DNA from: Thermomonas sp.
GTDB lineage: Bacteria; Pseudomonadota; Gammaproteobacteria; Xanthomonadales; Xanthomonadaceae
Direction of reading: 5' to 3'
Assembly (NCBI RefSeq): GCF_029945965.1
Contig: NZ_JAQSDO010000020.1
Location: forward strand, 202,907 to 266,906
Length of the DNA: 64,000 nt
A program made the position numbers and the translations under genes. The notes beneath the pieces were generated by a model. The model was not told the DNA's origin and did not search any database. It worked only from the letters and a program-made list of their open reading frames with translations. Below, piece by piece: positions 9,749 to 18,979 of this stretch (position 1 is its first letter; every line of letters begins with the position of its first letter).

Positions 9749-10042
9749 GTCGAATTTAACTCCTGTCAGGAAAATACTTAAGGTTTGCAACTTGAACTGG
9801 ATGCACTACTGTGTCGCCTGGTACCAGTAAGCGTACAGCTTCCGGCAACCAGCTGTTCCCAGGCATATCTGAAAGGCTGTAAAGAAAGGTCCCGATGCAG
9901 AAACTACAGGAACCTTCCCCCAAGGACATCAAGCTGCGGGGAGAACGCTAACTTAGGGTTAAAGTTCCGTCAAGTGTTGGTTTATGAACCCTGCACTTGT
10001 CAAGGCATGCGTGAAAGCTTGTTGACCAGGTCGGCGGGTAGA

Positions 10043-10063
10043 TCAGCAGGCTACCAGCCTGCT
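10043..10063. promoter_or_regulatory. Perfect inverted repeat upstream of the ABC permease
   Basis: CAGCAGGCT-acc-AGCCTGCTG. Confidence 0.4.
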
Positions 10064-10135
10064 GCGTTTACACTGGCCGCCAGTGTGCACCGAGCCGCCT
10101 GGCCGACGTGCCTAGGAATTGTTCTTGGAGGTCGT

Positions 10136-10948
10136 GTGTCTCCCAAGCTTGTCGCTTCGCTGGCCCATCCCTGGCGCCACCGTTCGCTTATCCAGATCCT
10201 GACCCGGCGCGAGATGGTCGGGCGCTACCGTGGCTCCCTGTTCGGATCGCTGTGGTCGCTGATGACTCCCCTGCTGATGCTGGGGGTGTACACCCTGGTT
10301 TTCGGTGTAGTCCTGCCTGCGCGATGGCCGGGCGGCTCGGATGTGGGCATAGGAATGGTCGCGCTGCGGTTATTTTCGGGAATCCTGATGCACGGACTGT
10401 TGGCCGAGTCGCTGAATGCTGCGCCCACGCTGGTGGTGTCGCAGCCGAACTACGTCAACAAGGTGGTGTTCCCACTTGAGGTGCTGGGCTGGATCAACCT
10501 TTTATCCGCGCTGACCCATCTGGCCATTGCGCTGGCCCTGCTGATCCTTGCGAACGGTCTGTGGGGGACTGGCTTCGCGGTAGCGCAACTGTCTTTGCCG
10601 CTGCTGGTGTTGCCGTATGCCGCTTTGCTGCTGGGCCTCACCTGGCTGTTCGCGGCATTGGGTGTGTACGTTCGCGACCTGGCCCAGCTGGTCGGGCCGC
10701 TGGTGATGGTCACGATGTTCCTCGGGCCGGTGTTCTTTCCGCGATCGGCGATGCCAGAAGCCCTCCAGCCATGGCTGTCCCTGAACCCGATTACCATCCC
10801 TATCGAGCAATTGCGCATGGTCGTATTCGAGGGCCAGTGGCCCGACTGGAGCGCGCTGGCGGCCTATGCGCTGGTGGCCATGGCGATCTACCTGTTCGGG
10901 CTGTGGGCATTCGCATCGCTCAAGAAGGGATTTGCAGATGTCATCTGA
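10136..10948 (+). CDS. ABC-2 type polysaccharide export permease (Wzm-like)
   Basis: VSPKLVASLAHPWRHRSLIQILTRREMVGRYRGSLFGSLWSLMTPLLMLGVYTLVFGVVL; GTG start preceded by TTGGAGG. Confidence 0.88.
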   Translation: MSPKLVASLAHPWRHRSLIQILTRREMVGRYRGSLFGSLWSLMTPLLMLGVYTLVFGVVLPARWPGGSDVGIGMVALRLFSGILMHGLLAESLNAAPTLVVSQPNYVNKVVFPLEVLGWINLLSALTHLAIALALLILANGLWGTGFAVAQLSLPLLVLPYAALLLGLTWLFAALGVYVRDLAQLVGPLVMVTMFLGPVFFPRSAMPEALQPWLSLNPITIPIEQLRMVVFEGQWPDWSALAAYALVAMAIYLFGLWAFASLKKGFADVI

Positions 10949-12686
10949 CTTCGCGATGAGCCCGGATACGCCGTTATCGAAGCCGGATCCGGACCCCAGG
11001 CCGACGCCAATGCTTGTGGGCGAGATGCTGGTGGGCGAGATGCTCCTGGAAGAGGGCTTGATCGGGGTTGCCGACCTCGAGCGCGGACTGGATCTGCAGC
11101 GCAAGATCGGCGGGCGCCTGGGCAGCGTGCTGATGCGGATCGGCGCCCTTAGCGAGGACAGCCTCCTGCAGGTGTTGTCGCGCCAGCTGGCACTGCCGGT
11201 GCTGGGGCTGGACCTGCCCTTGCCAGACGAGGATGTGCTGCGCCTGGCGGGCTCGAGCGCGCCGGCAGGGCTGGACTGGCTGGTCGACCAGCAGGCGCTG
11301 GTATGGCCAGACGCCGATGGCGGCATGCTTTGCGCCGCGCGCGACCCCTTGTTGCCAGCATTGCGCGAGGCGGTCCGGCATGCGTTTCCAGGCGTGCCGA
11401 TGCAGTATTGCCTGTGCCGGGCGCAGGATCTGGACCGCATGCTCGACGCCTTGGCGCGTAGCGCGAACACCGGTGGCTTCGACAGTGGCGACGTCCAGCA
11501 CCTGCGCGAGATGGCTGAAGAGGCGCCGGTGGTCGAGCTGGTCAGCAACCTGCTTGCGCAGGCGGTCGAGCAGCGCGCATCGGACATCCACCTCGAGCCG
11601 GAGGAGCGCCAGTTCGCCGTGCGCTTCCGTATCGACGGCGTGCTGCACGCGCGCCTGCAGCTGCCGCGAGAGCGCTTCGACGCGGTTGCATCGCGGTTGA
11701 AGCTGATCTCCGCCATGGACATCGCCGAGCGGCGGCTGCCGCAGGACGGACGCATGTCGACGCGCGTGGGTGGGCAGGAAATGGACATTCGTGTGTCGGC
11801 ATTGCCGGGCGTGCATGGCGAATCGATCGTCATGCGCCTGCTGCCCAAGGAGCGCAAGGAACTCGGGCTGGACCGGCTCGGCTTCGAGGCCGACCACCTG
11901 GCGATGATGCGGTCATGGACCGCGGAAGCCAACGGCATCGTGCTGGTCACCGGTCCGACTGGCTCGGGCAAGTCGACGACGTTGTACGCAGCGCTCGCGG
12001 CAACCAACGATGGCCTCAAGAAGATCATCACCGTTGAGGACCCGGTCGAGTTCCAGTTGCCTGCGATTACCCAGATCCAGGCGCATCCGGACATCGGACT
12101 TACGTTCGCCACCGCCCTGCGCTCGATCCTGCGCCAGGATCCGGACGTCATCATGATCGGCGAAATCCGCGACCTGGAAACCGCCGAGATCGCGGTACAG
12201 GCCGCCTTGACCGGGCACCTGGTGCTGTCGACCCTGCACACCAACGATGCGGTCAGCGCGTTCACACGGCTGATCGACATGGGCGTGGAGCCGTTCCTGG
12301 TCGCCACGCCGATCCGCGCCGTGCAGGCGCAGCGGCTGGTGCGCCGCCTGTGCAGCTGCGCGAAACCGTGCGAAGTGCCGCTGGCACTGCGTGCGGAGGC
12401 GGAAGTTTTTGCGCATGCAGTGATGCCGGGGCAGCCGGCGCAATGGCGCGAAGCGGTCGGCTGCCCGCTGTGCCTGGGCACGGGCTACAAAGGCCGTCTC
12501 GGCATCTACGAGATGATTCCGGTCTCCGAGCAGATGCAGCACCTGATCGTCACCGGCGGCAGCGTCAACGCGATGAAGGCCCTGGCGCGTTCCGAAGGCC
12601 ACCGGTTCCTGCGCGACGACGGCTTGCTGAAGGCGTGGCGCGGGCAGACGACGGTGGAAGAGGTATTGCGCGTGACCGGCAGCTGA
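10938..12686 (+). CDS. gspE: Type II secretion ATPase
   Basis: Walker A TGPTGSGKSTTLYAAL; ILRQDPDVIMIGEIRDLETAEIAVQAALTGHLVLSTLHTNDA; start overlaps upstream stop. Confidence 0.95.
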   Translation: MSSDFAMSPDTPLSKPDPDPRPTPMLVGEMLVGEMLLEEGLIGVADLERGLDLQRKIGGRLGSVLMRIGALSEDSLLQVLSRQLALPVLGLDLPLPDEDVLRLAGSSAPAGLDWLVDQQALVWPDADGGMLCAARDPLLPALREAVRHAFPGVPMQYCLCRAQDLDRMLDALARSANTGGFDSGDVQHLREMAEEAPVVELVSNLLAQAVEQRASDIHLEPEERQFAVRFRIDGVLHARLQLPRERFDAVASRLKLISAMDIAERRLPQDGRMSTRVGGQEMDIRVSALPGVHGESIVMRLLPKERKELGLDRLGFEADHLAMMRSWTAEANGIVLVTGPTGSGKSTTLYAALAATNDGLKKIITVEDPVEFQLPAITQIQAHPDIGLTFATALRSILRQDPDVIMIGEIRDLETAEIAVQAALTGHLVLSTLHTNDAVSAFTRLIDMGVEPFLVATPIRAVQAQRLVRRLCSCAKPCEVPLALRAEAEVFAHAVMPGQPAQWREAVGCPLCLGTGYKGRLGIYEMIPVSEQMQHLIVTGGSVNAMKALARSEGHRFLRDDGLLKAWRGQTTVEEVLRVTGS

Positions 12687-12689
12687 CCG

Positions 12690-13889
12690 ATGCCAAAGTT
12701 CAAGTACGAGGCATTGAACAGCGCCGGCCAGAGTTTTTCCGGCGTCATACGCGCGCTGGGCGAGCGCGATGCAATGCGGGTGCTGGAGCGCCGCGGGCTG
12801 GCGGTGGTCGCCTTGAAGTCGGGCGAAGCCAGTGCCGCCGGCAGCGGGCGTCGTCGACGTGTGCAGTCTGTCGACGTGATCCTGTCGATACAGGAACTGG
12901 CGACGATGCTGACCTCGGGCGTCACTGTTGCCGATGCGGTGGGCTCGCAGGCCGCGTCGGCGCATCATCCCGGCATCACCTTGGCGTTCACCACCATGGC
13001 ACGCGACCTGCAACGCGGCGAAGCGTTTTCGGTCACGCTCGCTCGCAGCGGTTTGCCATTGCCCGAGTATGTAGTGCAGCTGGCCAAGGCTGGCGAGCTG
13101 ACCGGTGAGCTGGGCCGTGCACTGACCGATGCTGCACGCCAGCTGGAGTATGAACAACAATTGCGCAATGAAATGCGTAACGCGCTGATCTACCCCACGG
13201 TGCTGGTGCTGGCCGGGGCCGGCGCGGTCGCAATGATGTTCCTGTTCGTGGTGCCGAAGTTCGCCTCGTTGCTGAAGCACTCCGCCGACCTGCCGTTTCT
13301 CGCATGGGCGGTGCTGGGCCTGGGCATGTGGACGCGCAGCCATTTTGGTGCCCTGGTGCTCACGGTTGGACTTGCAGTCGCGGCCTTGACGTTCACGCTG
13401 CGGCGGCCGCAAGTGCGCCGCGACCTGGTGGATCGTGCCGCACGCCTGCCGCTGGTAGGCGCGTGGCTGGTCGAGGCCGACACGTCGCGCTGGGCCAAGG
13501 TGCTCGCGGCATTGCTGGCCAACAGGGTGCCGCTGATGCGCGCCCTGGAGTTGGCGCAGGCCGGGCTTCAGATCCCTCATCGCTTTGCCCGCATGGGCGA
13601 GGTCACCCGTGCGGTGCGTGGCGGCAGCGCCCTGGCAGATGCGCTGGAGGACCACGAAGCGCTAACGCCTACCGGCTACAATCTGGTGCGCGTCGGCGAG
13701 CGCTCCGGCAAGCTGGCCGGCATGCTGCTGTCGCTGGCGAGCCTCTACGAGGAGTCGGGGCGCAACCGCATGAAAAAGCTGCTCATCCTTATCGAGCCGA
13801 TTGCGATTTTGCTCATCGGCAGCGTGATCGGCACTATTATTCTCGGCGTGATCCTGGCGATTACCAGCGCCAACGATCTGGCCATATAA
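12690..13889 (+). CDS. gspF: Type II secretion inner-membrane platform protein
   Basis: MPKFKYEALNSAGQSFSGVIRA; two T2SSF domains; ELATMLTSGVTVADAV. Confidence 0.95.
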   Translation: MPKFKYEALNSAGQSFSGVIRALGERDAMRVLERRGLAVVALKSGEASAAGSGRRRRVQSVDVILSIQELATMLTSGVTVADAVGSQAASAHHPGITLAFTTMARDLQRGEAFSVTLARSGLPLPEYVVQLAKAGELTGELGRALTDAARQLEYEQQLRNEMRNALIYPTVLVLAGAGAVAMMFLFVVPKFASLLKHSADLPFLAWAVLGLGMWTRSHFGALVLTVGLAVAALTFTLRRPQVRRDLVDRAARLPLVGAWLVEADTSRWAKVLAALLANRVPLMRALELAQAGLQIPHRFARMGEVTRAVRGGSALADALEDHEALTPTGYNLVRVGERSGKLAGMLLSLASLYEESGRNRMKKLLILIEPIAILLIGSVIGTIILGVILAITSANDLAI

Positions 13890-13899
13890 GAGGTATGCC

Positions 13900-14355
13900 G
13901 TGACTGCAATCCGACCACCCCGTTTTGTCCGCATCCAGAGCGGTTTCACCCTCTTGGAGATGATCGTCGTGCTGGTGATCATCGGCCTGATCATGGGTCT
14001 GGTCGGGCCCAGGCTTTTCGGCCAGGCCGACAAGGCCAAGGTGCAGACCGCCGGCACCCAGATAAAGATGCTCGGCGGCGCGCTGCAGACGCTGCGCCTG
14101 GACATGGGCCGATTTCCAACAGCCGAAGAAGGCTTGGGCGCCCTCGTCACCGTACCCACGGAGCCGCGTGCCGCGAAGTCCTGGGCGGGGCCTTATATCA
14201 ACGACGACGTGCCTGACGACCCTTGGGGAAATCCCTACCATTACGCACCGTCCGCCAGCGGCAGCCAGCCATATTCATTGTATTCACTGGGAGCCGACGC
14301 CAAGCCCGGCGGCGAAGGCATAGACGCGGATATCGGGCGCAAGCCCGCGCAGTGA
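13900..14355 (+). CDS. gspG: Type II secretion major pseudopilin
   Basis: GFTLLEMIVVLVIIGLIMGLVGPRLFGQADKAKVQTA...GRFPTAEEGLGALV...DDPWGNPYHY. Confidence 0.96.
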   Translation: MTAIRPPRFVRIQSGFTLLEMIVVLVIIGLIMGLVGPRLFGQADKAKVQTAGTQIKMLGGALQTLRLDMGRFPTAEEGLGALVTVPTEPRAAKSWAGPYINDDVPDDPWGNPYHYAPSASGSQPYSLYSLGADAKPGGEGIDADIGRKPAQ

Positions 14356-14759
14356 CCGTGGCGGGATTGCACAGGCGCCGCGGGTTCACCCTGCTGGAGA
14401 TGGTGGTGGTGCTGGCAATCCTCGGTCTCGCTACCGCAATAGTCGCGCCGGCGACCCTGCGCGGCATCGAAACCTGGCAGCGTCGAGGTGAAATCGAATC
14501 GGTGCTGGACCAGGTGCGCGTGCTGCCTGCCGCCGCGCGTGCGCAAGGCCGTGACGTCGTCATCAGTGGCGATACGCTCGCGGCAGATCCGCCAGTGCTG
14601 CGCGTAGGACCCGGGTGGACGGCAACCACAGACGCGCCCTGGACGGTTCGACACAACGGCGTCTGTGACGGCGGGATCATCCGCCTCGCGAACAACGGAC
14701 GCAGCGCAACGATTGAAGCGCGGGCGCCATTCTGCGATCCCGTGATCCGGGCGGAGTGA
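14352..14759 (+). CDS. gspH: Type II secretion minor pseudopilin GspH-like
   Basis: GTG start overlapping gspG stop; RRRGFTLLEMVVVLAILGLATA. Confidence 0.85.
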   Translation: MTVAGLHRRRGFTLLEMVVVLAILGLATAIVAPATLRGIETWQRRGEIESVLDQVRVLPAAARAQGRDVVISGDTLAADPPVLRVGPGWTATTDAPWTVRHNGVCDGGIIRLANNGRSATIEARAPFCDPVIRAE

Positions 14760-15184
14760 CCAGATTGGGTTTGCGCCGGTCAGCCGGTTTTACCCTGCTT
14801 GAAGCCATCGTCGCGCTGGTGATCTTCAGCATGGGCGTGCTTGCGCTGTACTCGTGGCTGGGCGTCAATATAAAGACGTTATCGCGAGTGCAGGAGCGGC
14901 GCGAGGTCGCGGCGTTGACGAGTTCCGCGATCGACGCCTTGCGCTTGGTCAATCCCATGAAAACCCCACGCGGGCGCCGCGAAATCGGACAGCTGGTTAT
15001 TGAATGGGATTCGAAGCCGGTCGAGCCGGCACGCAATGCCGTGTACCAGAACGGGCTGCCGACGATTTTTCAAGTCGAGCTGTACTTGCTCGATGTCCGG
15101 CTTTCGGTCGATGGCGTCGAGGTACAACGCTTCCAGGTGCGGCAGTTGGGCTACAAACAGACTGGCGTGCTGGAGGAGGAATGA
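14756..15184 (+). CDS. gspI: Type II secretion minor pseudopilin GspI-like
   Basis: SAGFTLLEAIVALVIFSMGVLALYSWLG. Confidence 0.87.
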   Translation: MTRLGLRRSAGFTLLEAIVALVIFSMGVLALYSWLGVNIKTLSRVQERREVAALTSSAIDALRLVNPMKTPRGRREIGQLVIEWDSKPVEPARNAVYQNGLPTIFQVELYLLDVRLSVDGVEVQRFQVRQLGYKQTGVLEEE

Positions 15185-15783
15185 AGGTGAGCGCACCACG
15201 CTTGCGTGCCGCCAGCGCCGGCTTCACCCTGATGGAGACATTGGTGATGCTGGTGCTGGTGTCGATGGCGGCCACGATGATGTTCCAGATGCTCAACAGC
15301 TACCGCATCGCGCAGCAGAGGATTGCGGCGCAGGCGGGACAAATGGATCGCTCCTCCTTGTTTGAGGTGTGGCTGGTTGACGGCGTGCGTGGCCTGCGGG
15401 CGGACCCTGCGAAGCCTTTCGTCGGCAGCCGCTCGAGCTTCGAAGGCGTCACGCTCAATCCACTGTACGGTTCGGGCGGCGCTCCTTCGGCGATCAAATG
15501 GCAACTTCGTGCAACCGCCGACGGCGGCGAGATCGCTTACGCCGAAGACGGGAAGGATCGCTGGTCAATGCCGCTGCGTGACTTCGACGGAGCGCGCTTC
15601 GTCTATTTCGACCGCGACGGCCAACAGCATGACCAGTGGCCACCCGCCCAAGGTCTGCAGGAGAGCCTGCCGGCCGGTGTTGGATTCGTGCGGGGTACAG
15701 GGGTTGGTGAACGCGTCCGCCTGGCTTCGGTGTCGGGGCCACTGATCGTGCACGATGATCCGTTTGAGCTGGAGCCGGAGTGA
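15181..15783 (+). CDS. gspJ: Type II secretion minor pseudopilin GspJ-like
   Basis: ASAGFTLMETLVMLVLVSMAATMMFQMLNSY. Confidence 0.85.
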   Translation: MKVSAPRLRAASAGFTLMETLVMLVLVSMAATMMFQMLNSYRIAQQRIAAQAGQMDRSSLFEVWLVDGVRGLRADPAKPFVGSRSSFEGVTLNPLYGSGGAPSAIKWQLRATADGGEIAYAEDGKDRWSMPLRDFDGARFVYFDRDGQQHDQWPPAQGLQESLPAGVGFVRGTGVGERVRLASVSGPLIVHDDPFELEPE

Positions 15784-16877
15784 TGGGCGCGGCCATGCGC
15801 GGCAGAATGCGCAAACACAGTGGGTTCGTGCTGATCGCGGTGCTGGCAGTACTGGTGATCCTGTCGGTCCTGGCATCGGTTATCGGTGTGATCACGCAAC
15901 GGTTGCGCGACGAGCAGATCGTGCATGAGCGGCAATTGCGTGAACAGATCGCCATGGCCAGCACGCGTGCGACGGTGCTGTACCTGTTGACCAGCCAGCG
16001 CATGACGTTCGGCGGGCTTACGGTGGATGACCGTATCGTGCTGAGCGAAGACGAGCGTCTTTCGCAGCGCAACGGCGACGAGCAGCTCTCATACATGCCG
16101 GTGGGTAACGAGGTGGCACTCGATTCAAGTGCCCACCAAGGTCTCGACGGCACCCGTTTCTCACTGCAGGATGATCGAGGGCTGCTGGCGATCAACTGGG
16201 CACCGCCGGCGCTGCTCGCGAACTATGTCCAGGCCGTGCGGAATGGTCCAAAGCCAGCCGCGAGGCCTTTCGAGACTCTGTTCAATTTGCTGCAGGACTA
16301 TCAGGATCCCGATGACCTGTACCGGCTGAACAGCGCCGAGCGGAGCGAGTATGAGCGCCTCGGGCGATCGCCTCCGAGCAACCGAACGTTGTCGACGCCG
16401 ATGGAGCTGAGGCGGGTGATCGGCTGGGATAAGGCGTTGGCGGGCATCAGCGACAAGGACCTCAACGATTCGCTGACGGTGGTGCGCTCGGCGCAGATCA
16501 ACGTCAACACCGCTCCGGCGCGCGTGCTGCAAACGCTTCCAGGCGTGGACGCGTCGATGGCGCAGCGTGCGGTGGCCGCCAGGACGCTTACCCCATTCAC
16601 CAGCTTGACGGCATTCTATGGCGTAGCGGGGGCGATCCCGGTCAACGAAGACTTGTTGGCGCTGTATCCTATGGCTTCGGGAACTCTGAAGCTGTGGTCG
16701 CCAGAAGGTGGAGCGGTTATGGTCCTGCACTGGACCCTGACCCCCCGCGACGACGGTGGGCGGCCTTGGCGTGAGGACTATGAGTTCATTCATCTTGGTG
16801 ACGAAACAGCAAAGCAAGGCATGGCTCGGCCGGTTGCGGCAAAGGTTTTCGCCGAGCCGCATGCTGCGCCGCAGTGA
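15780..16877 (+). CDS. gspK: Type II secretion minor pseudopilin GspK
   Basis: HSGFVLIAVLAVLVILSVLASVI; helix-hairpin-helix INVNTAPARVLQTLPGVDASMAQRAVAAR. Confidence 0.9.
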   Translation: MMGAAMRGRMRKHSGFVLIAVLAVLVILSVLASVIGVITQRLRDEQIVHERQLREQIAMASTRATVLYLLTSQRMTFGGLTVDDRIVLSEDERLSQRNGDEQLSYMPVGNEVALDSSAHQGLDGTRFSLQDDRGLLAINWAPPALLANYVQAVRNGPKPAARPFETLFNLLQDYQDPDDLYRLNSAERSEYERLGRSPPSNRTLSTPMELRRVIGWDKALAGISDKDLNDSLTVVRSAQINVNTAPARVLQTLPGVDASMAQRAVAARTLTPFTSLTAFYGVAGAIPVNEDLLALYPMASGTLKLWSPEGGAVMVLHWTLTPRDDGGRPWREDYEFIHLGDETAKQGMARPVAAKVFAEPHAAPQ

Positions 16878-17895
16878 TGGGCTGACGCTGCTGCAAGAAG
16901 GTGGTGTCGGTCAGGAGTGGATCCTGGCGAGGCGCTTTTGTGCATTCACGCTGCTTGATGCCACCGCAATCCCGTTCGTCAGGCGCAAGGCCTATGCGGA
17001 CATCACGGTGCAGCGTTGGTCACCTTTTGCCGACACCCGCCACCACATTGACTGGGTTGGCGCGCATGCGATGGTATGGGCCTGGTCGCAGAGCCAGATC
17101 CTCGAGCTCGGCGATGGCGAGTTGGTGGCGCCGCCTCGTCGGGTTCTGCCCGAAACGCTATATCGCGGCACCCCGCATGCAGGTGAGGCATTTCTCGTCA
17201 CGATGGACGAAGGAATGGAGGGTCGTGTCTGGCGCGACCACGTGATGATCGCCTGCCAGTGGTGGGCTGCCGTGCCGACACTGGATGAGTGGAACGGCTT
17301 TCGCCGCGGAGCCGGCTTGTCCGCGAGCCACGCGATGCCGGTGGTCGAGTCGCTTCCCATGCTGCGCTTGCCATGGACCAGGCAGCGGGTAGCCGGCTTC
17401 ACGGATCTTGCTGGCCGCCATCGGAAGGTGTTGCAGTGTGTTGCGGCCGGATTAGTGGTGGCATTGCTGGCGACGCCACTGACGGCTTCCGTCAAATTGG
17501 CCATCAAGACAGTAATGTTGGAGCGGGTGATCGAAAAGGAGGCCGTGGGCGTAGGCGACACGCTTGCCGCGCGAGAAGCTGCGGAGCGCGACGTGGTGGC
17601 AATCGACAAACTATTGAAGTTGCGCCCTCCCCGGCGGCAACTCCAGCTCATGTCGGCAGTGATTGCCGCAACCCCAGGGGGCAACTGGAAGCTGCTCGAG
17701 TGGCGCATGCCCGACAGCCACTCGCTGGAGGTCGTTGTGCAAATGGCCAACCCCGATCCGACCGCGCTGGTGCGCGGCTGGGAGGCAACGAAGGTTTTCC
17801 GCAACGTTACGGTCGATATAGGCCGTGCCGGTAACGAAGTGATCATCAAGGCCGACATTGCCAGCGCGAACTCCCTCCATGAGACAGCCAAATGA
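16780..17895 (+). CDS. gspL: Type II secretion GspL-like cytoplasmic/TM assembly protein (start uncertain)
   Basis: Position in Xps-order operon; single TM VLQCVAAGLVVALLATPL; overlaps gspK 3' end. Confidence 0.75.
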   Translation: MSSFILVTKQQSKAWLGRLRQRFSPSRMLRRSDGLTLLQEGGVGQEWILARRFCAFTLLDATAIPFVRRKAYADITVQRWSPFADTRHHIDWVGAHAMVWAWSQSQILELGDGELVAPPRRVLPETLYRGTPHAGEAFLVTMDEGMEGRVWRDHVMIACQWWAAVPTLDEWNGFRRGAGLSASHAMPVVESLPMLRLPWTRQRVAGFTDLAGRHRKVLQCVAAGLVVALLATPLTASVKLAIKTVMLERVIEKEAVGVGDTLAAREAAERDVVAIDKLLKLRPPRRQLQLMSAVIAATPGGNWKLLEWRMPDSHSLEVVVQMANPDPTALVRGWEATKVFRNVTVDIGRAGNEVIIKADIASANSLHETAK

Positions 17896-18482
17896 GCGCC
17901 GCCAAGCGCTTGCTGGATCAGGTTCGCCAGGAGCTGGCAAAGAATGCACGCCTGCGCCTGGGCCTTATCGTCATTGCCGCGATCCTGGCGTTTTATTCCG
18001 CGCTTCTATTGATGGACTGGCGTACGGCCCTGCATGCGCATTACGTCGAGCGCAGGCAGTACTTGCACAAGCTGCGTGAAATGGCCAACCAGAATGAATG
18101 GCCTGCTCGTGCGGAAGCTGCAGCGCGGGTTAGAAAGGCGCTTGAAGCGGAAATACCCGAAGTGGCCAGCCTCGGCCTTGCTCAGGCAGGCGCGCAGACT
18201 TGGGCGCGGGACCTGGCCGGTGTGCACGGTGGTGCGATACAGCTCCAGACGCAAGAGCCGCAAGTGGTGGAAGGGCAGCCGGGTCTGATGCGGGTGCCGA
18301 TCGTCCTTTCCGGCGCTTTACCGCCAAGGGCGGTGCTGAACATCATCCAGCAGGTCGAAAAGCGCGGCTCGGTGGCCGTGATCGAGGAGGCGATGTTGCT
18401 CAACCGCGAGAACCAGACCTTCCAATTGACCGTGGTTTCGTATGTGCGGGTGGCGGGGGATCATGCCGATGCGGGCCGCTGA
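17892..18482 (+). CDS. gspM: Type II secretion GspM/PilO-like protein
   Basis: LRLGLIVIAAILAFYSALLLMDWR TM then ferredoxin-like periplasmic domain; operon position. Confidence 0.75.
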   Translation: MSAAKRLLDQVRQELAKNARLRLGLIVIAAILAFYSALLLMDWRTALHAHYVERRQYLHKLREMANQNEWPARAEAAARVRKALEAEIPEVASLGLAQAGAQTWARDLAGVHGGAIQLQTQEPQVVEGQPGLMRVPIVLSGALPPRAVLNIIQQVEKRGSVAVIEEAMLLNRENQTFQLTVVSYVRVAGDHADAGR

Positions 18483-18963
18483 AATAATCCAGAGACATCC
18501 GTTACTGACATGGGCGCTGTCAGGCTTGGTGGCCGGCGCGACACTGGGGCTGGTCTGGCCGGTGATCGTCCCGGCGCCTGGTTCGCAGCGTTTGCAGCAA
18601 TGGAAGCCGCCCCAGGGCCTGGATGACCTGCGTCCGTCGGAGAAGGAATTTGCCACCGCTCGCGATGCACCGGTCTGGGGCGGAGCCGCTGGCAGCGAGC
18701 CGGGTGTTAAGCGTACGGTGTGGAGGCTTGCGGGTATCATCTCCGATCCGTTTCTTGCGGCACTGGTCTTTTCGGGCACGTCGACGGACGCACAGCGCAT
18801 TCGTATCGGCGGGTCGTTGCCTGATGGGGGTGTGATCAAACAGATTGCGGCCTCTGGCGTGGTCTATGCGCTGGACGGGTGCAGCTATGGTCGCGATCTT
18901 TATGCTCCAGCGGAATCTGCGGTCCAGGGATCCTGTGATCCGGGTGCCCCGGTCAAGAATTAA
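18463..18963 (+). CDS. XpsN/GspC-like bitopic T2SS protein
   Basis: Single N-terminal TM LLTWALSGLVAGATLGLVWPVIV; WRLAGIISDPFLAALVFSGTS...GVIKQIAASGVVYALDG HR-domain-like; position between gspM and gspD. Confidence 0.7.
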   Translation: MPMRAAEIIQRHPLLTWALSGLVAGATLGLVWPVIVPAPGSQRLQQWKPPQGLDDLRPSEKEFATARDAPVWGGAAGSEPGVKRTVWRLAGIISDPFLAALVFSGTSTDAQRIRIGGSLPDGGVIKQIAASGVVYALDGCSYGRDLYAPAESAVQGSCDPGAPVKN

Positions 18964-18979
18964 GTTCTGGAATCAATAG

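Noticed and set aside
10502-12481. 659-aa minus-strand ORF antisense to the ABC permease and gspE
   Set aside because: Shadow ORF of high-GC codon bias; Arg/Ser/Pro-rich with no recognisable motifs, whereas the sense strand encodes clear ABC-2 permease/GspE signatures.
11913-13655. 580-aa minus-strand ORF antisense to gspE/gspF
   Set aside because: His/Arg/Gln-rich shadow frame, no domain signal, fully opposite a conserved T2SS gene.
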